A DNA stretch of 64,000 nt from Benincasa hispida (taxonomy: Eukaryota; Streptophyta; Magnoliopsida; Cucurbitales; Cucurbitaceae), in NCBI RefSeq assembly GCF_009727055.1, contig NC_052356.1, forward strand, positions 1,256,780 through 1,320,779, read 5' to 3'. Below are positions 13,294 through 25,925 of this stretch, in pieces. Position numbers and translations under genes: made by a program. Under the pieces are notes generated by a model. That model did no database searches. It had not been told where the DNA came from and saw nothing but the letters and a program-made list of their open reading frames with translations. Numbering within the stretch: position 1 is the first letter of the stretch; every line of letters begins with the position of its first letter.

Positions 13294-16266
13294 TGATAAC
13301 TTGTAGAAATACAAGTTATTTTACATATTTTATCTAAAACAATTAAGAAAAAAACTTGGAAAATGCGATAGCTTAGAAAGAAATTCATGAAAATAATAAT
13401 ATCATGCGATCACATGCATACAAAGTCTCATAATCCATGAAAGATGTAAAAATCCTGCTCTTTGGATGCATGAAATCTATTTATGCAATCACCGTAAAGG
13501 AAGCCCTAACGCCAACATTGGAATTGCATAGTTGAAAACATAGCCTTATGCGATAGATTACATTACGCATGGGCGGTAGAGGTCAAATCAAAGATCAAGT
13601 TGGTAGTTGACAAGAAAGTTTCATGGCAGAGCCAATGAACTTCTGACACGAAGCAGGTGGCACATTAGGGTATGAAATTTAATGCATCCTGTTAGCACAA
13701 TCATTAGTGAGAGAGGAAAAAGATGCTCCTTGACGCCTATAAATACTCAACGAAGATTTCCATGCAAGAGATAGCCAAAACATTGGAGAAAACTATGCAC
13801 AAATTCTCACTTCAAAAACACTTCCTTTCGAGCCCTCGTGAAATCTTGAGTGAAAGCTCAAGATTTCTTCTGGTGAACCAAGGGGAGACTTCATCTCAGC
13901 ACAATCTTTTTGAAGCAGTCATCCATAACATTGGAAGGAGCAAGGAATTGTATACCATGGCTTGATTCTCTATCTCTATCTCTTTTCTTATACATTTGTT
14001 ATTTATATTGTTTAAAACGCTGAAAGATTGCTTTTTATCTATATGAATGCATCTACACTTTATCTTTTATCCATTGACAGATCTCGAGACCTACGTCGTT
14101 AATAAGGCTCAAACTTGATCAAAAGAAAATTTGTATATACCGAACTACTTCTTTTACTACTAAAGTGTAGCAACAGTGGTAAGTGTGGGGTCGAACCATA
14201 AAGAAGCGATGAATTAATTTCTTTGAAATTAAAATTGACCTTGGAAAAACAGTAAAAACGAGATTTTGGTTTTTTTGTCGAAATTTGAATAAAATGCAAC
14301 AAAAATAAATTGCTAAGGATAAATGAAACAAAAATTGGTTCATATAGTTATCGGATCAAGTAACAATTAAATGTAATTTAAATAATTGTTTCCATCAAAG
14401 GATCATGTCTTCGAATTATGTATGCATAGCTACCCAATTGATGCGAATGAACTAATCTCTATAAAGGCCAACAATCAATTAATTCGAAAACAATCAAGTG
14501 TCCTAATTCATAATTAAGGTTAGAAAGACCGTTCCCTAAGTAACCTACATGCTCCTAAATGCAATTGGGTATTTAGCAACCATAATAAACTGGAAACACA
14601 TGCATTAAGATTTAGAATTCAACTATGTTGATTAAGTATCAGGAAGAGCCTTTTTCAAATAATCAATTTATTCTTTTAATCTGGATTAAATAGGCGATGT
14701 AAAGATTCAAGGTCAGCCTATACACCTAAGCATGCTCATCTAATCAATGCTACAAGGGTAAACTCAAGGCATAGATGATTACAAGGATACGTGCGAGCTT
14801 GAATTTAACTAGTAGAGATATGCAATTATGATAAGGGTGCCAATCCACTCATAAAATCAAATCAAAATCAAGCAAGATTCAAAGAAAACATATTCTAGAT
14901 TAAAACAAAGCTGGAAGAAAACTCAATGAATTGCACAAATTGTTTGATCCAAGAACTAGATAAAGAATTATCTCATCGATTTATAGAAAACCAACAAGAT
15001 GCGTCCAAATACACGTTCATCATCCGAAATAAAATGAAAAACTATCCTAATGATACTAAAAACATAAAGGAAAAGGAAGAAGTTTCGACCTCTCCTCAAC
15101 CTTCATTGAGATACAATCCAATTTTCAGCATGAATTGACCTAAAATCAAAGGAGATTATTTATAGAAAACAGGACAACATCGCAACACTAGAACTAGTAT
15201 TGCAACGCTGAGATAGCTGATCAAGAGCGTCAGGGTGAAGAAGTTCAATGCTGCCCCGACGCTCATTTGCACGCGCACGAGGCTCCTTGTTGGTCAAAGC
15301 TTATAGCATTAGGCAAGTGTCAGGCCAAACCAATCCACGAGCGTTGCGATGCTGAAGCAGGGGTAAATTGGTCTTTTTGACTCCTTTGAAGCCTTGATAC
15401 TCAAATCACCTCCAAATTACTTTAATTTAACCTCGATCAGCTCCAAATTGCCGTTTCTACCTCTTGGTATCTCAATACCTACAAAATAGCGAAATAAATA
15501 TGTAAAATCCAATTACGAGCGGGAATTAAGCTAGGAATAATAGCTCTTTTTGAGAGTTACCATCCATCTCTCCATGTTTCACCATGAGCAACTAATTTCT
15601 TTATGGGTTGAGAAACATTGCAACTAACATGAACTAAGTAAAGCTTAATCGTGTATTCAACTTGTTTTATGTATGCTTTATAAACTATTTGAATATGTCG
15701 AAAGATTGTTCTAAATAGAATGAATGTATGTTTGAAAAAGCAAAGGGTTTAGACTGCAGAAAACAAGAAGAGATTATCTTTAGAAATAAGGAGACATATT
15801 TTGCATCAAATACTCATCACATGCATCCGAGAAATATGATATGGTGCCTAAATATACTGAGAAGTATGGGTTATGATTTTCGAGTGTTTTTCTTGAACGC
15901 ATGATTTATGCAGTTACTTAGGAATTGTTAATGAATATTTTTCTCAACCCTATATTTATTCATTTGAAATCTATATCTCTCCATAGACTGTTTCACTTAT
16001 GATTATGATACTCATTGCATTCATCACCATTTATTTTAGCGACAGAATAGAAACAAACTCATTGTATATTTAACAAACAGTTTGCTTCAATATCGAAACG
16101 ATTATTATCAACGCATCAATAGAACGCAATCCTTGAGTTCGACCCTGGATTCACCAGGATTCTAGTTGGTTTTATACGTGGGGTCTAACTAGGTGAGACA
16201 AAGCATTTATAAGATAGTACAGAGCGCTTAAATTATCACATAGATAAAACGCATCAAAATGCATCA
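13294..16266 (+). repeat. 3' LTR of the Athila-type element, interrupted by a solo LTR
   Basis: It starts TGATAAC and ends GCATCA. The outer parts (13294-14074 and 15563-16266) together match the 5' LTR at 434-1915. The middle is a solo LTR of another family. The right flank GCAGC is the Athila target duplication. Confidence 0.87.
14075..15562 (+). mobile_element. Solo LTR (family G) inserted in the Athila 3' LTR
   Basis: A 1488-bp segment that starts TGACAG and ends TTACCA, with an exact 5-bp target duplication TCCAT at 14070-14074 and 15563-15567. Removing it restores the sequence of the 5' LTR (compare 1200-1235). It is the same family as 2308-3835. No gag/pol is present, so it is a solo LTR left by LTR-LTR recombination. 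Confidence 0.9.
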
Positions 16267-16271
16267 GCAGC

Positions 16272-16574
16272 CTTGCACTTCGGCAAAGAAGTTGCAACAC
16301 TGTGGCGTTGTCTTTAAGCACTATGACTCTACGAAGTCTGGAGGCCAGATTGTGCGCTTGTGGAGATTTAGTTTGTGGATTTTTTTTATTATTTGTTAAT
16401 AACTGTTTATTTTATTTATTTATAATTAAATTAATATAAATTAATTATATTAATTTAATTATTTTATTTAGCTGTCAATAGTTTGTCTATTAATGCTTTA
16501 TAATATAGTTCTAATGTGCATGTGATGCATGTTTTAAATATATTGTTACTATGTTGCATATAATATGCCTTTAA
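16272..16574. other. Repeat-derived flank right of the Athila element
   Basis: It continues the pre-insertion sequence of 1-433, with words such as GTTGCAACACTGTGGCGTTG near 16290-16310. It then becomes very AT-rich. No gene is seen. Confidence 0.4.
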
Positions 16575-16582
16575 AATTCCGC

Positions 16583-17198
16583 TAGGGGTGTTTGTGAGTT
16601 GGATTGGGTTGAGTAGAAACACTTTTTAAACCTAACCCAGTTGTTTGGGTTACAAATTTCTTCAATCCAAATAACCCTTATTAAATGATGAATCAAACCC
16701 AACCCAACCATGAAACATTTGAGTTGGGTTGATTCGGGTTACTCGGATCATTTATTTAAATGTTTGTTCTAAAATTAAGTAAAAATGTTAATATGTAAAA
16801 AAAAATTATTAATTATTTTTGTATATTGAATGAAGATTAACAACTTATTCTCAATTTATAGTATGAAAATTGTCATTACAAAGTGATAAAAATTATTCTT
16901 AGGAGTTGTTGAGGAATAAATTATCTAAAAAAAGAAATTAAATAAAATTAAAATACATATATGCATATATAATTGTATCATAAGTAAAAAACATAATTTT
17001 TAAAATTAATAATAATTTCGAGCTAATTCGAGTTGGGTTAGATTATGATAGATGAACCCATGAACCGAACCAATCCAACCCATAAAATTTTAATTATTTG
17101 AACCCAACCTAATTCAAATGAGTTAATAACCTAACCCAAATCGAGAAGGGGTTGGATTGATCAGGTTTTCAGGTCATTGGATATTTTGAACACCCGTA
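16583..17198. mobile_element. hAT-like MITE
   Basis: 616 bp. The left end is TAGGGGTGTT and the right end reads AACACCCGTA, which form a near-perfect terminal inverted repeat. The 8-bp flanks AATTCCGC (16575-16582) and AATTATAC (17199-17206) agree at five of eight positions, as expected for an aged hAT duplication. The inside is rich in repeated GGGTTGGGTT / AACCCAACCC words, and the left and right halves are partly complementary. No transposase is encoded. Confidence 0.7.
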
Positions 17199-17206
17199 AA
17201 TTATAC

Positions 17207-18737
17207 CATAGGTTAAGCATGATCATATATCATATTTAAATATAAATATAAATGTACATGCTGCATAATATAAATATAACATTTATTTAAATATAAATGT
17301 TATATTTAAAGTTTAGGTTTATTCCTAAAGTATGTATATGCTGCCTAATGTATATTATATAGTATGCATGATTATGATATAAGAGATATTATATTGTTTT
17401 AGTGTTTTATTCAAGGCATGTCTACTATATAGTTTTCATTAATATTTTACATAAGTGTCATATTATGTATGTTAGTGAAAATAGATGAGGCATGAAATGA
17501 CATTATATAGATTAAAATATAATTGTTATATTTTTTTTAATATCATTAGATGGATCTTATAAGTTTTAATTTCAATTATATAAAATAGTTGTATGACTTA
17601 GAAAATAAAAACTATAATAAAGCTGCATGGAAATGTAAGGTTTTAAATTGATTGTTTTAAAGAGTTTAAAATGAAATTAAAACTTTATGTTAATTAATTT
17701 CTAATAAGATAAATAACAGGATAATCTTTTATTTTCTTTTAATAGGATTAAAATGAAAATAATAAAATATTGACTATAAGGGACCTTTGTCCAAAGAATG
17801 TTCTGTCTAGGCTGAGGTATTTAAGTTGATCGTAGGGGAACACGCCTACTTGAGAACTGACTTAGAAATTGAATTAGTCAAAATTTTATAAGCATGCAAT
17901 TTTGAAATTAGTTTATTAAAGTGTTGACTAAACTAAAGCATATTGTTAAACTATCCAATAAATGTTATATTGGGCCAATTAACAATACTTAGATAAATTA
18001 ATTAGCCTAATTTACCTAAGTAATAAACTTAGGTTTTAAAATATTGAGTACGAGGAAAAAAATATATGATGTGTTAAATTTTCTCTCACTCTCTCTAGTT
18101 AAGTTCACATCGTGAGACTCGTGCTCGACCTCGTGACGCCTTGGGAGCATCCTCCCTTAGGAAGGTGTTTACATGAGTCAATATCAAGGTGAATAAAAAA
18201 AATATTTATGTAAATAGAAGGACATGTTCAACATATCCTATGGTTTTCTTTATTAGTTTGCAACATGAGATTCCATGCTCGACCTCGTGCCATCCTGGGA
18301 GCATCATTCTTAAGAAGATGTTTGCATGGAATTAATATCAGGGTAAACTCTAGAAATGGATAGGATTGCTATAGTTTTTGCACCAATATTGTCCTTCCTT
18401 GAGGCGGGCTTATTAGGACGGAACTACAGAATCTAAAATAAAGGGTTACACTTACAAGAAAAATATTAAGCAAGTTAAAAGTTTTGACCAAATGAATGGT
18501 AACTAATTGTTATAGGAATAAGAGTTATTTTAGTATAATAATTGGTTGAGAAGGTCTCAATTCAGTGAAGGGGTAATGTTCACCCTAAGGTAGCTATTGT
18601 TCTAAATCACTAAAGTATTATTGGAAATTAAATGAAATTAGGGTTGATTATTTTTGCTAAAATTGATTGGATATTTATTTTAAAGAGTAATGCAAGTTGT
18701 CTACTATAATTTTATGTTTATTTTAACAATATTAAAT
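17207..18737. other. AT-rich non-coding sequence with one diverged direct repeat
   Basis: No gene is visible. Two diverged copies of a roughly 85-bp unit lie at 18103-18190 and 18262-18350. They share GCTCGACCTCGTG, the GGGAGCATC block and the AATATCA(A/G)GGT block. The region may be the leader of the copia gag that follows, or older debris. Confidence 0.4.
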
Positions 18738-20117
18738 ATGACTAGTGTTGTAATTTCATTGCTTGGTTATGACAAATTAACTGGAGAGAATTATACAAGT
18801 TGGAAGAATACGATTAATACGGTCTTGGTCATAGATTCCCCAAGTTTGTCTTGATTGAGGAACGTCCTCAATTCTCTGCTCAGAATGCATCACGAAACGT
18901 TCGTGATGTATATGAGAGATGGGTAAAGACCAACGACAAGACCATAGCATATATCTTGGCTAGCTTATCAGAAGTCTCAGCTAAAAAACATGAGAACATG
19001 ATCATTGCATAAGAGATCATGGACTCATTACATGAAATATTTGGGCAACTATCCACTCAAATCAAACATGATGTTCTCAAATTCATCTTCAACGCATGGA
19101 TGAATGGGGGGACTCCTGTTAAAGAACATGTTCTCAGCATGACAATCCCCTTCAATGTGCTTGAGATGAATGGTGCTGTCATTGATGAGGCCAACTTGGT
19201 TAGTTTTATTTTGGAGAGTTTTCTGAAGAGTTTCTTTCAGTTTCATAGTAGCGTTATTATGAATGAGCTTGACTACAACCTTACCACCTTACTTAATGAA
19301 CTCTAGACCTATGAATTCTTAATAAAAGTCAAAAGACAGAAAGGAAAGGCAAATGTTGCAACTCAAAATAGGAATTTCCACAAAGGTTCAACCTCTAGGA
19401 AAAAGACTAGATCTTCTTCTTTTGGTATAAAATACTGGAAGAAGAAGAAAGGTGGTAAAGGGAATAAAATTACACCTCTTGCTGCTGCTCAAAAGAGTTA
19501 AAAAGGCCCAAGTTGTAAAGGAAAGTTATTTCCATTGCAACCAAGATAGACAATGGAAGAGGAACTGCATGAAGTATTTAGCTAAGAAGAAAAAGGCAAA
19601 AGAAGGCAAATTCGATTTATTTGTTTTGAAAACTTGCTTAGAGAAGAATGATAATTTTTCTTAGATAATCGATTTAAAGACCATTAATCATGTTTGTTCT
19701 TTTGTGTAGGAAATTAGTCACTGACGACAGCTTGAGGCTGGAAAGAATGATCATGCGGTTGGGATAGGACAGGTTGTCTCTGCCGTTGAAGTGGGAAACA
19801 TTCAATTACTTTTCTAGAAATCTTTTTTATTATTAAAAGATGTGTATATAGTTCCTAGTTTTAAAAGGAACTTGGTTTCAATTTTTAGTCTTATTAAATA
19901 ATAGTATTCAATCTCATTTAATAAAGCGTTTATTTACAAGAATAGGATTGAAAATTGTTCTATAAGAATAGAAAGTAATTTATATGTGCTAAGACCATTA
20001 ACATCTAAATTACTTCTCAATACTGAAATATTCAAAACTACAATGACACAAAATTAAAGACAAAGAATTTCTTCTAAAAAAAATGTCCATCTTTGGTATC
20101 TAAGATTAGGTCATATC
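18738..20117 (+). pseudogene. Ty1/copia gag and protease remnant
   Basis: The likely start is ATG at 18738. The translation runs through the copia gag opening LTGENYTSWKNTI (about 18777-18815), a gag body at 19019-19306, a Lys-rich linker and a zinc knuckle (C-x2-C-x4-W/H-x4-C region, FHCNQDRQWKRNCM, about 19530-19575). The protease region follows in pieces. It ends with the GAG-pre-integrase block LWYLRLGHI (about 20092-20117), where a family T LTR breaks in. Stops occur at about 19010, 19304 and 19499. The rest of pol is absent. Confidence 0.7.
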
Positions 20118-23100
20118 TGTCGGGATGTATGGTCTAAAGCCTCGTAGTTAATATTTGAAATAATAGTTCATTATTTTATATATGCAATTAGCCAATAAAG
20201 AAAGATCCAAGGTTATCTTATGAAACTTGAACAGTATGTGGTGAACATACAGGTGGATCATGTTCAAGTAATAACCTAAATTATCTGTAGTATATGGATA
20301 AGGTTGAGTGCCTTATTCTGGTGACACTACGAATACGACCCACTTTCTAATTGTTACAAAGTAAAGTGTTACAAACGACTTGATCCTAATCGTTTATGTG
20401 AAGATATGTGAGTGGAGGTATCCTACACAAAGAGTTTGTTTAAGTCCAGAGCGCGCAATGATGAATCTCTCTTTATAACACCGTTAACTGAAGAGATTAA
20501 CATTTCATAGAATGACCATAGGTAACTTGACCTTAATCCTGAGTTAGTTATAAACTTCTGTCTATAAGGGTAGTACTTTGATCTGTATGGGTGAGAGTGA
20601 TCAGATTAACCGACTCAATATGACTACCATTGTGGGGATTTGTCCGAGGAGGGAGTTAGGAACATAGCTACACGAGATGAAATTTACTTATTCTCGTCTT
20701 TAGGGTAAGTAGATGAATTTCTCCCTTAAGTGCTAACTCCGAATCTTGAACAATGGGGCCCCTCTCTCTCATTGGCCCAAGAGGGTTTTGTTTATGGTAG
20801 GATCATAATTAGGTTGTTCATTAGAGGATCAGTGGAACTTAAGGAGTTAGATGTAATTATAGGGGTAAAACGGTAATTTTGACCCAACTATAATTACAAA
20901 CAATTCGTGAAAGGTTGACTTATTGGTTATAATCATAGGCATAGAAATGTATCTACAATGCGAAGAGTGCAGCTGTGTGTTGGGAATGTCCTAAACTTGC
21001 AGTTCATAAATATTATTCAATAAATTATGGTTGATATTTCATTCTGTTATAAAAATCCAATAAACAAATCCATGGCCATAATATGAATACTTTAACTTTA
21101 TGTGGCAACATGAAACAGAATCAAGTTTTAGTATATAGCCAAAATGGTCTATAAATATATGGATGAGATTGGGTACCTCATCTTGTTGACACTATTGGAT
21201 GCGACCCATTTTGTATACTGAAACAAATGATGTGATCCAAAAATCATTCATGTGGAGACACGTGAATGAGGGCATCCTACGCAATGAGTTTGCATAAGAC
21301 CGAACTTTGAAATAGTCATTTTTCTTTATAACAACTGTTTACTGTTAAAACTGACTATTTCAAATTCATTGACCTAGGGTAACTCGATCTTAATCCTGAG
21401 CTAACTATGAACTTCTATTTATTCAGGATTATTCTTTGATTTGCATAGGTGAGATGGTTCAACTACACTACTTAATAAGCCTCCCATTTTTGGGATAAAA
21501 CTGGATAGATAGATGGGGACATAGTTCTGCAAGATGGAATTCACTCCTACCCGACTTAGGGTTAGCAAATAGGTTATTCTCTTAAGCACTGATTCTTGGT
21601 CTTGAACAATGGGGCCTTGCCCTCTCATGATCGAGAGGGACATGGTTTATAAGTTGGACTATAAACCAATTGTTCAATAGAGGATCAATAGGAGCTTAAG
21701 GAGTAGGATGTATTTACAGGGGTAAAACAATATTTTGACCTGGCTGTAAATACGAATGACCTATAAAGGATCGACTTACTAATTATGGTTAAAATGAACA
21801 GAAATATATCTATAGTGAGGAGAGTGCAACTATCGAGCTATAGTGGTGTGTCTCAGTCTAAAGAGTTTAGCCAATTAATCTCAAATCGTTGGAGCACATG
21901 ATCCGTAGGTTCATAAGGTCCCTTTACTCGTAAAATATATCTTCGAATATTGAATTGAGTAGATTTGAATTGTTCAATTTTTAAATTAGGGTTTTGAATC
22001 TGAAGTATTCAAAATCAAATTAAGGTTTGATAATTATATTCGATATAATTAAAATGTTTAATTTGGTTTAAATTAAATGAAATCGAAGATATTATAATAT
22101 TTAAATATTGATTTACATAAATAGGATTCATGTATGAATTAGGTGTTTGATTAATTTAATATTTGATATTAAATGATTAATTAACTAATTAATTAAAATT
22201 ATTTAATTAATTATTTAAATAAAACATTATTCAATTTTTGAAAATAAAACAAATTATTTGATTTAATTTTTAATTTTAATGAAAATTTAAATTAAATTCA
22301 AAAATTGAATTTTAACATGAATTATCCAAGATTTCCTTTCTAATTGGGATGGTTTCACCCAAATTGAAATGCCTAGCCCACTCATAATCAGTAGCTTGAG
22401 GTGTCTTTAGGCTGAGATTAAGATGCTTGCATGATTAACTTGCTTAAATTAATCTGATTTGATCACATTTGGACTTTCATGCAAGCTGAAGTACAGAAAT
22501 CTGTCACTCCTTTTTAACCCTCATTTTCCCTTCATCAAATTGAGCTCAATCTATGTTTCCATACACATCCAAATTAGAGGATAGTAAAGAAGATCTTTGT
22601 GGTGGTCTACTATCAAATTGAAGGCCCAATTTGTAGAGGAGGAGAAGATTTCAGCTGGTCATCAAAAGTATTCAAACATGAAACCCTCTTTTCTGCCAAA
22701 ACTCCTTTAACATGCTTTATAAACTCAACTTAAGTGTAATTGCAATGCTTATTGATTATGATTTCTTCCACTACATATTAGTTTTACCCATCACTATGGG
22801 TCTTTAGTGGAGTGACCTGCAGTTAATTTATGTTGATTAATCAGTTAAAGAGTTTAATTACTTAATATTGTATTATTTAAGCTTATAATCTTTAGGTCCA
22901 TAAGGCCTCCTGCTAGCTCGCTAAGGGTAAAACAAGAATCAATATATTTTGGATTAATTTGAATTGTTCAAATTAAGTACGGGAATTAATTGTATAAGAT
23001 ACAATTAATATAATGTATATAGATACATTATAATATAAAGTTAATTTTGAATAAGATTCAAAATTATACTTTATTATATGAGAGAGATAAATATTTGAAT

Positions 23101-23376
23101 AAAATTTAAATATTATTTATATGAATGAGATTCATATAAAACTATAAGTTAAAATTAATATGAATATGATTCATATTAACACTATAGGTTGAATTTAATA
23201 TGAATGAGATTCTTATTAAAACAATAGGTTAAGTTTAGTGTGAATGAGATTCATATTAAAACTATAGTATATGAGAGGAAATACATTTGAATATGATTCA
23301 AATGTGAAATTAATTAAATTATGATATTTAATTAATTAGATTAATTGATATTAATTTAATGCACCATGGTTGAATA
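20118..23376 (+). mobile_element. Family T LTR copy A, split by nested copy B
   Basis: It starts TGTCGGGATG at 20118, inside the copia GAG-pre-integrase. The left part is 20118-20977. It resumes at 22799 (GGTCTTTAGTGGAGTGACC) after nested copy B and runs to about 23376, where copy C begins. The proper 3' end of A is missing. The left part carries the block shared by all family T copies: GTGGATCATGTTCAAGT, then GACACTACGAATACGACCC. Confidence 0.7.
20978..22793 (+). mobile_element. Family T solo LTR copy B, nested in copy A
   Basis: 1816 bp, starting TGTTGGGAATGTCCTAAA and ending ACCCATCA. The flanking 5-mers are CTGTG (20973-20977) and CTATG (22794-22798), four of five matching. Removing B rejoins copy A at GTGCAGCTGTG / GGTCTTTAGTGG, as in related copies (for example 48260-48290). 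No internal domain is present. Confidence 0.8.
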
Positions 23377-24170
23377 TGTAACGGGTTGATTCCCTAAATC
23401 TTATAGGGTTCTATAGTTTGTAAATGTTTTTGAATAAACTCAATTCTTATTTTAAAAAATATATGATATTTTATTCCATATTTTAGTTGGATTAACCACA
23501 AACCAATAAAAATAACATCCAAAGTTATCTTGTAGCTTAAATATGTATGTAGAGACATACGGGTGGATCACGTTTAAGTGATAACCTAAATGGTATGAAG
23601 TAGATGAATGAGGCTGAGTACCTTATCCTTGTGACACTACGAGTATGACCCGTTTGTAAGTGAAAGTGCTATAAATGATCTGATCCTGATCATTCATGTA
23701 TAGACATCTGAGTAGGGATATTCTATACAAAGAAGTTTGTATAAGATTGGACCACGAAATGTTTAGTCTCATTATGTAACTCCGTTCATAATAGAGACTT
23801 ACATTTCACTAAGATGACCATAGGTAACATGACTTGAATTCTGAATGAGTTGTAAACTCCTGCCTATGAGAGCGGTCCTTTGATTTGTATGGGTGAGAGT
23901 GGCCAGATCGCCGATTCAATAAGCCTACCTTTTGGGAATTCGTCTGATTGGGGTGTTAGGAATACAACTACACAAGAAGGAATTCACTTCTTCCCCAAGG
24001 TCAGAGTAAGTAGATAAATTGCTCTCTTAAGAGCTGGTTTTGAGGCTAGAATAATGTGGTGCCATACCCTCTCCTGGCCCGAGAGGGGTTTAGTCATAGT
24101 TGGACTATGATCTATTGTTCATTAGAAAGATCAATGGTACTTAAGGAGTTAGATGTAACTATAGGGGTAA
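23377..24170 (+). mobile_element. Family T LTR copy C, 3'-truncated
   Basis: It begins with TGTAACGGGTTGATTCCCTA, aligned with the TGTTGGGATTGGTGTCCTA start of the family. It runs colinearly with other copies to AGGGGTAA at about 24170, then stops abruptly against CACTA coding sequence. Confidence 0.65.
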
Positions 24171-24184
24171 GGTAAGCATTCAAT

Positions 24185-25925
24185 CCATCCATACTTTTCC
24201 CTAGAATATCAAGAAGCGTACCTAAGATATTCATGCAAACATTTTTTTCAATGTGCATCACATTTAAACAATGCCTGATATGAAGATCTTTTCAGTATGG
24301 CAGTTGAAGAAAATAAGACAACCTATTCTAACAAATCTCTAAACTTCCTTTCGTGTTTTGTTTTTTTATTGTTCTTAGCCTTTAGGAAATTCAAGATCTT
24401 TGATTTTTAAATATATAGCCTCCATAGACATTGGTTCTGGATTATACCAAGTTCTTTTTTATCGTTAAATGACTTTTTTTGGTGCCTGTATAGATGATTT
24501 CGTGCTAGAAATCTTCGATGTCCAAGATATGAAATTTTTTCCATATTTCAATCTTATAGAAGACGTATTGTCTCCACAAATTAGACATGCCTTATACCCT
24601 TTCATACAACATCCACTTAGGTTATCATGTGCAGGAAAATCATTGATTGTCCACAACAAAACTGACCGTAAGTTGAATAGTTCATCTCGATAAGCATTAT
24701 AACATTCAACACCACTTTCCCATAAAAGTTTTAAATCTTCAATTAGTTGTGCTAAGTATGTGCCAATGTCGTCTCCTGATTTCTTTGGACCCGAAATCAA
24801 CATTGATAGCATCATGTACTTTCTTTTTATACATAACCATAGTGGAAGATTATAAATAACCATCACTACAGGCCAACAACTATATTTAGAACTTATTTTG
24901 CCATGTGGATTTACTCCATCGACTGACAATGCTAAACAAAGATTCCTAGGTTCAGAATCGAAGTCTGGCCATTTAAAGTCTACTAACTTCCAAGCCGGAG
25001 CATCTGCCAATGTTGTAACTTACCATCCACAATTCTTTTATCAACGTGCGAAGTCAAGTTTTTGGCACAATTAATACTTCTAAAAAGCCTTTTAAATCGT
25101 AGAATTGGTAGAAAGTACCATATAACTTTTGAAGGTATTTTTTTTTCCACATTTCGTATCCTTCCCATTTTTCCACCTTGATTCACCACATTCAGGATAT
25201 TCAATTGCATCTGCATATTCTTTTCTATACAAACAACAATCATTAGGGCATGCATCAATCTTCTCATATTCCATTCCTAGTGCACCTAAAGTTTTCTTTG
25301 CTTCAAACATTGAATTTGGGAGCTCATTGCTAGCAGGTAAAATTTCCTTTTAAGGTTATGAGTAGTTTTGAAAAACTAGTATCACTCCATCCATATCTAA
25401 CTTTTAAATTATACAATTTGACTAATGTATACAACTTAGGGTATCTTTTGCACCAATCGTATAATGGTTTTTCAGCATCATTAAGCAACTTCTCAAATCC
25501 ATTCGGATCTTTTGAATATTCCTCGTGAGCAACTTCAACCATTTCTTTTAAACTTCAAACATCAATCTTTTCATACATATGGGTGTCAAACTTAGAAGAT
25601 TCTCCACAAAATGAAGAGTTAGGAAGTTTTTTCCCATGTCAAAACCAAATTTTATAACTTTCATCAATCCCATTGACATATAAATGATCTCTAATATCCT
25701 TGCTACTATGCTTTTCACTATTCCCACATTTCAAACAAGGACAATGAATATAGGGGCTATTTGTATTAGAAAATTCAAATTTTATGATGTTTTCCACACC
25801 CAATTCATAATCTTTGGAGAATCTACTCTTATGCATCCATGATTTATTCATGATTGTAAATCTAGTAAGAAAAGATGATAAACAATGATCAACTTCATAA
25901 AACAAGTTGTGGAAAACAAACAAGT
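24185..25925 (-). pseudogene. TNP2-like CACTA transposase, fragmentary
   Basis: Pieces of an En/Spm TNP2 transposase (transposase family 21), in order on the - strand. The N-terminal transposase-associated domain is at 25639-25845 (starts MNKSWM, with a C-P-C-x2-C-x2 zinc-like block CPCLKC). A linker is at 25330-25542. The TNP2 start is at 25092-25310, with YEKIDACPNDCCLYRKEY and a CGESRWKNG block. The central domain is at 24465-25010, with LALSVDGVNPHGK-like sequence near 24900 and the CLICGD cysteine pair near 24600. A further frameshifted part (MGHRRFL-like) continues to about 24185. At least three frameshifts and several stops are present. It is non-functional and lacks the C-terminal part. 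Confidence 0.75.

Larger units (their letters stand above)
434..16266 (+). mobile_element. Athila-type Ty3/gypsy LTR retrotransposon, full-length but defective
   Basis: The element runs from TGATAAC at 434 to GCATCA at 16266. It is flanked by a perfect 5-bp target duplication, GCAGC, at 429-433 and 16267-16271. In order it holds a 5' LTR, an Athila-like primer site, gag with a CCHC-like knuckle, protease, RT, RNase H, integrase, a long non-pol ORF region in the env position, a purine-rich tract and a 3' LTR. That order (gag-pol-extra ORF, all on +) and the primer site are the reasons for the Athila call. Every reading frame is broken by stops and frameshifts. The LTRs differ visibly, about one base in eight to ten where aligned by eye, so the insertion is old. 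Two solo LTRs of a second family are nested in it (2308-3835 and 14075-15562). Without these the element would be about 12.8 kb. Confidence 0.85.
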
